Shown here piece by piece: positions 57,388-64,000 of a DNA stretch of 64,000 nt (position 1 is the first letter of the stretch; each line of letters opens with the position of its first letter). The notes under the pieces are model-generated. The model saw only the letters and a program-made list of their open reading frames with translations. It searched no databases and was not told where the DNA came from. The translations under genes were made by a program, and so were the position numbers. Source of the DNA: Ganoderma boninense (taxonomy: Eukaryota; Basidiomycota; Agaricomycetes; Polyporales; Polyporaceae). The stretch lies in assembly GCA_002900995.3 (NCBI GenBank), contig CM035313.1, positions 3,596,001 to 3,660,000 on the forward strand. The letters are read 5' to 3'.

Positions 57388-59703
57388 TCAGTTCGGCTTG
57401 ACCTCGGTCATGACCGTGACACCGTACGGTGTCTTATGGCCCACCAGCTCCTCCAGCTCCTCCTCCTCCTCCGCATCGCCGTCGTGGAGGCTCCACCGCG
57501 CCATGCGCGACTGCAGCGCGCCCCACCGCACCCACCAGTCGTCCGCCTCGTCCTCGGGGTCCATCGCGTAGATGTCCTCAATAGCCGCCATCAGCTGCTC
57601 GCTCGACTTCGCCTGCACCGTCTGCTTCCCCTTGAGCGTCTCCAGGCCCTGGTCGACCTGCCGCACCATCTCCCGGTCGTGCGCGGCCGCGACCGACGGC
57701 GGGATCGAGATCGCGAAGATGTTGCCCGCCGCCCGTCTCATGACGTCCTCGACCCGCTCCTGTCGCACCTCCTGCACCGCCGACAGGAAGCTGTCGATCT
57801 GTTCCTTCCGGCTCAGGTGCGAGAATATGCGCCCGAGTGCCGCGGCATCGCCCGTCGACATCCCGAGCCCGCAGATCGTGCCCAGCTGGGGATCAGATGT
57901 GAGGCGAAGAGGAGGGGCGAATGTGACCGTGACACTTACGATGAGGGGATGCGCGCCTTCTCCGAGGACGATTAGCCTGCCGTCTGGGTGTACCCACTCC
58001 GGACAGGAATTGCGCTTGATCATGGGAACGCAGATAACTTTTGGCGCGCTCACCACGAGCTCTCGCAATCTGGGGATCAGAGCGCAAAAAACACGTGAGC
58101 ATCAGGTAGGTCCTCCCTGCGCAGAGAAGACTGAACGGGCTCACAGCGGGTCCGCGTTGTCCATCATAGCCTTGATCTCCTCACTGTCCGCCTCCCAAAT
58201 AGTTCCCGGCCGCCCTTCTCCGTAGGAAGGTCCGTACACGAACAACACGAACTCAGATTCCCCCGTTATTGGTTTTTTCTGGCGATCAAGCAGGTCTTGT
58301 ATAAGCCATGCACGTTCCAAAAATGTTGGCGACCTACGATTGGGCATCCGATCGCACTGAACTCTGCACCGAGCCATGTGAAGAGCTGTTCCCAAAATTT
58401 AGCAGTCAGCAACGACAATGGGCCAAGCAACGACAACGACAACGACGGTCAAGCACGTACATTTTGCCGGAGCTTATCCCTGAAGGCTTCGTCCCGGATG
58501 TTATCGAGTGCCGAGTCTGGAAGCAGCATACTGGGAGAAGAGACTGATGGGTGAGCTGGTCCGCACATGTCGGGTAGAATCAGCGAGTGTCGGTCCCACG
58601 TACGCGTACAGCTGCATCCCTGTTGGCTCGCCGGTCTCACCCTCCCCCAACGCCTCGAGGACGGACGTCCTAGTCACCCAGCCCTTCCACAGCCACCCGT
58701 CGCAGCCGACGAGGACGTCTGCGTGCACGACCTCCCCGTTCTCGAGCGTGACCCACGGCCGTTCTCGGTGCGGGTGCACGCTGGCGACCTTCATCGGGGC
58801 GCGGATCGTCACACCGAGCTCGATGGCGGTTTCGGCGAGGATCTTGCGCAGCTCGAAGAACTGCGAGGAGCCGCGGGAAGCTCAGAGAAGGGCCGAGACC
58901 GTGACCGAGACCGAGACGACGGGTGGATACGCACGTGGATGCAGAGGAAGTCGCCCCCCGTCTCCCCAATCACCTCGTCTTCCCACTCGTGGCTGCCGTA
59001 GACTCCGCCGGTATCGTCTGGATTCGAAAACACGTGCGGGGTTAACGTTTGAACAGCGAAACCCGGCAATGCGACGCCATCAGCATCTTTACACCTTTCT
59101 GAGCGCTCCTGAACGACCCTGAGTGCCAGCGGAAGGGGCTTCGGGAGCCCTCAGAAGCTCCTGGCTCTAAGCCAGCTGTCCAGCAGCTGGCTTAGAGCCT
59201 TTGAGGGCCTGAGGAGGCATGAGACGCTTATGAGACGCCTCTTCAGGACGTCAAGGACGTTCAGGATACCCCCAGGAGGTAGTCAAGTTGCTGATGGTTC
59301 ACCGTCGAGACTCACAAGCTGCGAATACGCTCCCCGTTGCCTTTACAGACACGTCCCTCAGCCGCTTCTCCAAACCCCAACGGTAGTATATCTTGGTCGA
59401 GTTTGGAGGTAGACGGCATCCTGTATCGATGGCATTCTGTCGTCGTTGGAGAGGGGAGGCGTGTCAGCGTGGGATGTGTGGAATAAGGACCTGGATTGCG
59501 GCACGGACCGGTTCTAATAGCGGGAAGATGTCAAAGACTGTGACATTGTGGCCGGCACGACGGAGAGCAATAGCAGAGGAAAGACCGGTGATGGATCCGC
59601 CGATGATGATGAAATCAATGGGCAGAAAATCAGGGTGAAGCTGCCGCGATTGTGATCAGTATTGAAATGTAGATGTAGGATGGATGAGACGGTGGCGCAC
59701 CAT
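57388..59703 (-). CDS. FAD-dependent monooxygenase 1 (salicylate-hydroxylase-like)
   Basis: Class A flavoprotein hydroxylase expected to use FAD and NAD(P)H on an aromatic or other small substrate. The first coding exon is just the ATG (59701-59703). Splicing joins it to LHPDFLPIDFIIIGGSITGLSS, the Rossmann FAD motif. NAIDTGCRLPPNSTKIYYRWGLE, WVTLENGEVVHADVLVGCDG (the second FAD/NAD contact) and PDGRLIVLGEGAHPL follow. Then LGTICGLGMSTGDAAALGRIFSHL holds the GD motif for FAD ribityl binding. The tail is acidic (GDAEEEEELEEL). One intron (59028-59315) is enlarged by a foldback element. Frames are open across all recognised exons. Tandem paralogue at 60928. Confidence 0.87.
59107..59266. mobile_element. 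Foldback MITE-like element in an intron of monooxygenase 1
   Basis: Outer imperfect inverted repeats are 59107-59127 and 59246-59266 (start TCCTGAACG, about 16 of 21 positions matching). A central perfect 16-bp hairpin has arms 59163-59178 and 59184-59199 around a 5-base loop. The host intron is 288 bp, against 63 bp for the same intron in the tandem paralogue. Confidence 0.6.
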
Positions 59704-60927
59704 CGCAATGTGCAAACGTTATGATCGTACGGGGAAAATGCAGTGGGGCTGTTCAGGGAACCAGGTGGCAGGGTGGCGGCTCAGAGAGGACGAGGTTGGA
59801 GGAGGAGAGAGGCGGGTTGGAGGGAGGCGGGGGAAGTTGATAAGGGCTGGGCCTCCACTGGGCCTGAGCCTGAGGGAGAAAGACGGAACGGCCGGTTGCA
59901 GCTGGCGTCGTGTACTGGCATCAATCCAGCCGCTGAACAGAAACTGTCAAGAGTTCATCTCCGATGAGTGTTGGATCGCTTCTTAGTGCGAATTCTGACA
60001 TTTCTTGAGATCTATCGGCACGTTGTTGAAGTTTGTCGACCAACTCGGGAACGCTTATTTCTGGGGCTGCTACCGCCTGACCGCAGCCTAACGCCGCTTG
60101 AACTTTTACCAGAACTTACCGACCTTGGACAGTCTTGTCTTGGCGCCCCTCGTTCTGCTTTCATACGAGGAGAGAGGAGCATTATTTAAGATGTTGTGCG
60201 AGGTGCCAAGGGGGTGCCAATCAATTGGAGGTGAAGCCTATATTAGATAACACTAATGTAATCGCCCAGGCACCATGTCAGCGCCATGATTGTCAATGGG
60301 TAGAACGGTGATGATCTGCGTACACACTGGAGAGTGTCCAAAATATGCAAGACCGATGCCTGGGCGTAAGTATACAGAAGAATAGTGCTCAGAGGGAGGC
60401 AAGGGAAGAGGAGAGCCTAGAGACAAGTTGCGGCAGAGACCCAGAACAGAATCACCTCGGAGACATCCGGAACGATTGGAGCGGGCGAGGCTCTCGGGGT
60501 TGGCGGCCATGCACCATGACGTCTCTACAGGCGATCGTACAACTTAAAGGTGCAGTTTCCTTCTCAAATCTCAATCCTTGTTCCAACAAGAAACAAGCAA
60601 AGCCACCGAAGGCACCAGAAGTACCAAGGCTGAATGCATGTGAGTCCGTGCCCAGCGACACATGCGATGTAGCGTCTGAGTCTACGCACAACTCCTTAAA
60701 TCCAACCGGTTCCAACACGGCGGGGTATACACACATAACACTATCCGTAAGAACGTCAGCGGAACGACTGACACAGCAAAAAATCAATATCGTGCAAAAA
60801 CGTGCGAGGAGCAGACAAGGGACGACATGGAACTTGGCCAGAGCGCACCAGAGCGACGACGACGACGATAGCGACGAAAAGAAGAAGAGAAGAGAAATTC
60901 AGACAGCATGAGAACAAAACGTCAGTG
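59704..60927. other. Spacer between the tandem monooxygenases
   Basis: Upstream region of gene 1 and 3' region of gene 2. No additional gene recognised. Confidence 0.45.
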
Positions 60928-62999
60928 TCATGCAGGGCCGGGCTCCGTCGTCACGACCGTGACCTGCTCCGCGACCGCGAACGCCGCCTCCCACCTCTTC
61001 CTCGCCTCCTCCTTCTCCTTCTCTTCTTCGTCGTTCTTCGGCGGCACCTCGCTCAGCCGCGCCGCCCTCGACTCGAGCGCGCCCCACTGCACCCACCAGT
61101 CGTCCGCCTCGTCCTCGGGGTCGTACGCGTAGATGTTCTCGACCGCTGCGACCAGCTGCTCGCTCGTCTGCGGCTGGATCCTCCGCTGGCCCTGCAGCGC
61201 CTGCAGGCCGTTCTCGGCCTGCCTGCTCATCTCGCGGTCGTGCGCGGCGGCGACCGCGGGCGGGATCGAGACCGCGAAGATGTTGCCCGCCGCGCGCCGC
61301 ATCACGTCCTCGACGCGCCCCTTGCGGATTTCCTGCACGGCCGACAGGAAGCTGTCGATCTGGTCTCTCCGCGTGAGGTGCGAGAACAGGCGGCCGAGCG
61401 TCGCGGCGTCGCCCGTGGACATCCCCAGGCCGTAGATGGTCCCGAGCTGGAGGATCGGGCCCCGCAAACGCATGAGACAAGGACGACTCGCAGGACGCGA
61501 CGGCGATGCGGACGACTCACGATGAGGGGGTGCGCGCCTTCGCCGATGACGAGCAGTCTTCCGTCAGGATGCACCCATTCTGGGCAGTGGTTCCGCTTTG
61601 GCATCGGGACGCAGCTGATGCTCGATGCACCCGCGGCGAGTTCCGTCAATCTGAGTAGGAGCAGCGGGCGGATGCGATTTCGCCGTCAGCATGTCTCCTG
61701 AATGTGCAAAGATACGGCGAGCGCATACCGTGGATCAGCGTCGTTGATCGCCGCCAGCAACTCCTCACTGTCCGTCTTCCAGATCGTCTCCGTTCGACCG
61801 TTTTCGTACCGGGGCCCGTAGACGAATAGGACGAACTCGGGGGCCCGTGTTGTCGGTGCTTTCTGGAGATAGTCAGTTTCATAACGTCGTCCATGTTCAA
61901 CGCGTATAGGGGACTCACAATTGGGAACCCGATAGCACTGTATTCAGCACAAGCCACGTGAAGACCTTTCCCTATGGCCTCCTAGCCGTGAGTTTCATTG
62001 CTCAGCGAATATCGTCGACTCGAGCACGTACGGTTTTTCGAAGCTGGCTCCTGAGGCCGTCGTCCTTGATGTTGTCGTTGTCTGCCTCGGGAACGATCAC
62101 GCTGCCGGCCAAACATGTAACTCACGGACGCATTAGAACGGGCGCGCATCCGGCGTACTTGAATATCTGCATCGCCGCAGGCTCCGCGATGTCGTCCAGC
62201 CCGAATGCATCGAGGATCGACGTCCGAGTGACCCAGCCCTTCCACGACGAGCCGTCGCAGCCGACGAGGACGTCTCCGTACACAAGCTCGCCGTTCTCGA
62301 GGGTGACCCATGGCCTTTCGTGGTCGGGGTGGACGCTGACCACCTTCATTGGCGCACGGATTTGAGCGCCGTTTTCAACCGCGGCCTCCGCGAGGATGCG
62401 GCGTAGCTCGAAGAACTGGATCCGGACAACGTTAGCAAGAGGAGGGGGACGGGTTCGAGGTCGCACTAGCGCACTCACATGCATACAGAGGAAGTCGCCG
62501 CCCGTTTCTCCTATCACCTCGTCCTCCCAGTCATGTCCGCCGTAAACTCGGCCGGTGTCGTCTGTGTGCATAGACCCACATTCAGAACAGATGAATGGCA
62601 TACGAGCGTGACAGTCGGGCTCACAAGCTGCGAAGATATTTCCAGAGGCTTTGACGGAAGCCTCCCTCAGCTTCTCTTCTAAGCCCCAGCGGTAGTAAAT
62701 CTTTGTGGAGTTTGGAGGCAGACGGCATCCGGCTTGGATGGGGTTCTGGTAATAAATAACGCGGGTAATAAGGGAAAGGGAGAGAGCACAAGAACGGAGG
62801 TTCTGACCTGCGCGAAGGGATCGTCGAAGTCAAAGACGGTCACGTTGTGACCTGCACGACGAAGAGAAATGGCGGCAGATAGGCCGCATATTGAGCCACC
62901 AATGATGACGAAATCGATGGGTAGTAAGTCGGAGGACTGCAGACGGTTCCTGGAAGCATGAGCAGCGCATATGACAGACGGGCAAGGGCGACGCACCAT
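60928..62999 (-). CDS. FAD-dependent monooxygenase 2 (salicylate-hydroxylase-like)
   Basis: Tandem paralogue of 57388-59703 with the same exon plan. The coding sequence can be spliced as ATG alone (62997-62999) joined across GTGCGT...CTGCAG to SSDLLPIDFVIIGGSICGLS. The unspliced frame MVRRPCPSV... is also open, so both starts are possible. Shared motifs: GCRLPPNSTKIYYRWGLE, GGHDWEDEVIGETGGDFLCMH, WVTLENGELVYGDVLVGCDG, WVHPDGRLLVIGEGAHPL, and LGTIYGLGMSTGDAATLGRLFSHL. The tail EEKEKEEARKRWEAAFAVAEQ is a charged helix, different from gene 1. Presumed substrate class as for gene 1; unknown in detail. Confidence 0.87.
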
Positions 63000-64000
63000 C
63001 TTGGTTCGTTAGTGCCGTGAGTGAGCCCGAGTGACGGTAAAGTAGGATGCAAAGAGTGTAGCGGGGCGTAGTGGATGAATGGGGGAGGGAGGAGGAGGGA
63101 GGAGGAGGGGAGGCCTGAAGCTCGGAGTTCATCCAGAAAGAGACGAGCGGATGAACACCTCAAGAGAGACAGGCGATCGAACCAGATCCGATGAGAGCAT
63201 CTTGGAGGGGAATCTGAACAGATGACTGCTCGTCTGAGATCGATCGGTACGCTGTCGTCGACTTGTCGTCGTCGGTCTAGGCTTCGTCATACTGTATTCC
63301 CGCTGCGTTTCTTATGCCACCCTTCGACTCCACAAAGGTGACATAAATAGCAAGCTCCACCGGGGACCCTCCGCGGATATGCAAGTTCATCATGTTTCTG
63401 TTTCGTAGAGGGTTCAGTAAGGGCAAGGTGAGGGCAAGGCGAGTGGGTCGCATGTGTTGCAAGGCGTCGGAAGGAAAGAATCGAGCCTAGAGCGGATTAG
63501 AGGCACACGTGCTTCGACTTTAACCATTTGTTCCATGTGCTGAACTGGCTGCGAGTGGTCGCAGGTCGCGGCTCGGAAGAGAATCGTACTGTGGAATCTG
63601 AGTAGTCATCATTGAAAAGTGACGTGTAACACGTCGTTCAAAATGGACTGCAGTTACTTACTGCACCGCCCTCGTGGAGGCGACCGTCATCGTACACCAC
63701 CGCGATGGAGACGCCCAATCCGGCAATCCACCCGCTCGGCATCTCCTCTCTCCCTTCCCGTTCGTAACAGCCGTGACAGGTAACGTACTAAGTGGAGGCC
63801 CGAACCACGCTCGATTTCACAAACCGCTCAGCCCACACGAGCTTCCGACTGACATTCCTCTCTTGGCGACAGCTCGAGTTTGCTGACGCCGTGAAGCCTT
63901 GTAAGTATCACACCACTCGGCTCAAGATTCAGTAGACCTGACACACCCTATCATAGCCTATTGGCGACGCACCTGAGGGATAAGGAGTGCTCCAAGCGGC
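63000..64000. other. Right-edge region, possible start of a truncated plus-strand gene
   Basis: Left part is the monooxygenase 2 promoter. From about 63704 a plus-strand ATG with splice-like sequences (CGACAG before LEFADAVKP at 63871, and GTAAGT at 63901) suggests the first exons of a gene running off the window. The reading frame could not be followed past the next junction and no family was recognised. Confidence 0.25.

Overview
The window is nuclear DNA of a basidiomycete fungus, most likely an agaricomycete. The evidence is many short introns (about 50-90 bp) with GT-AG junctions, GC-rich coding sequence, peptidyl-Lys-type M35 metallopeptidases, a Plavaka-type transposase with a DUF6532-like neighbour, and a Pol III tRNA-Ser with a short intron. 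Gene models were built by hand from reading frames, splice junctions and family motifs. Where exon coordinates are given, the exon phases add up.

Layout. 0.9-5.1 kb: a PMS1/PMS2-type MutL mismatch-repair endonuclease (minus). 5.1-7.7 kb: no gene, but a 94-bp hairpin element with 8-bp target duplications. 7.7-16.5 kb: a direct segmental duplication of an M35 metallopeptidase plus an isoaspartyl peptidase/L-asparaginase. Block B (12.9-16.5 kb) is intact. In block A (7.7-11.4 kb) the asparaginase copy is dead, because the catalytic-Thr region is deleted and there is a nonsense codon. A further M35 scrap and a 325-bp TIR element lie between the blocks. 17.5-28.5 kb: a nested transposon. A PIF/Harbinger-like element (63-bp identical TIRs, SANT/Myb-like gene plus DDE nuclease) carries a 7.7-kb Plavaka element (transposase plus DUF6532-like gene) in the first coding exon of its SANT gene. 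Removing the insert and one copy of its GA target duplication restores the reading frame exactly.

29.0-33.6 kb (plus) and 47.1-51.6 kb (minus): two full-length paralogues of a large EF-hand/ZZ-finger protein in inverted orientation, with a third C-terminal relic at 46.7 kb. Between them lie a frameshifted third M35 gene (34.1-35.3 kb), a dysferlin-domain peroxin (36.3-39.0 kb), a CECR5/HDHD5 mitochondrial HAD hydrolase with a transposon in an intron (39.3-41.9 kb), a SAM-dependent O-methyltransferase (42.4-44.5 kb), tRNA-Ser(GCT), and dynactin p50/dynamitin (44.9-46.5 kb). 52.3-54.6 kb: a membrane-anchored pepsin-family aspartic protease. 55.9-56.5 kb: a decayed non-LTR retrotransposon tail. 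57.4-63.0 kb: a tandem pair of FAD-dependent monooxygenases that share an unusual ATG-only first coding exon.

Functional reading. Housekeeping genes (mismatch repair, peroxisome membrane, dynactin, HAD hydrolase, tRNA) are interspersed with duplicated accessory genes: secreted and anchored proteases, asparaginase, O-methyltransferase and monooxygenases. The duplications and transposons cluster around the accessory genes. No virus, CRISPR array or replication origin was seen.
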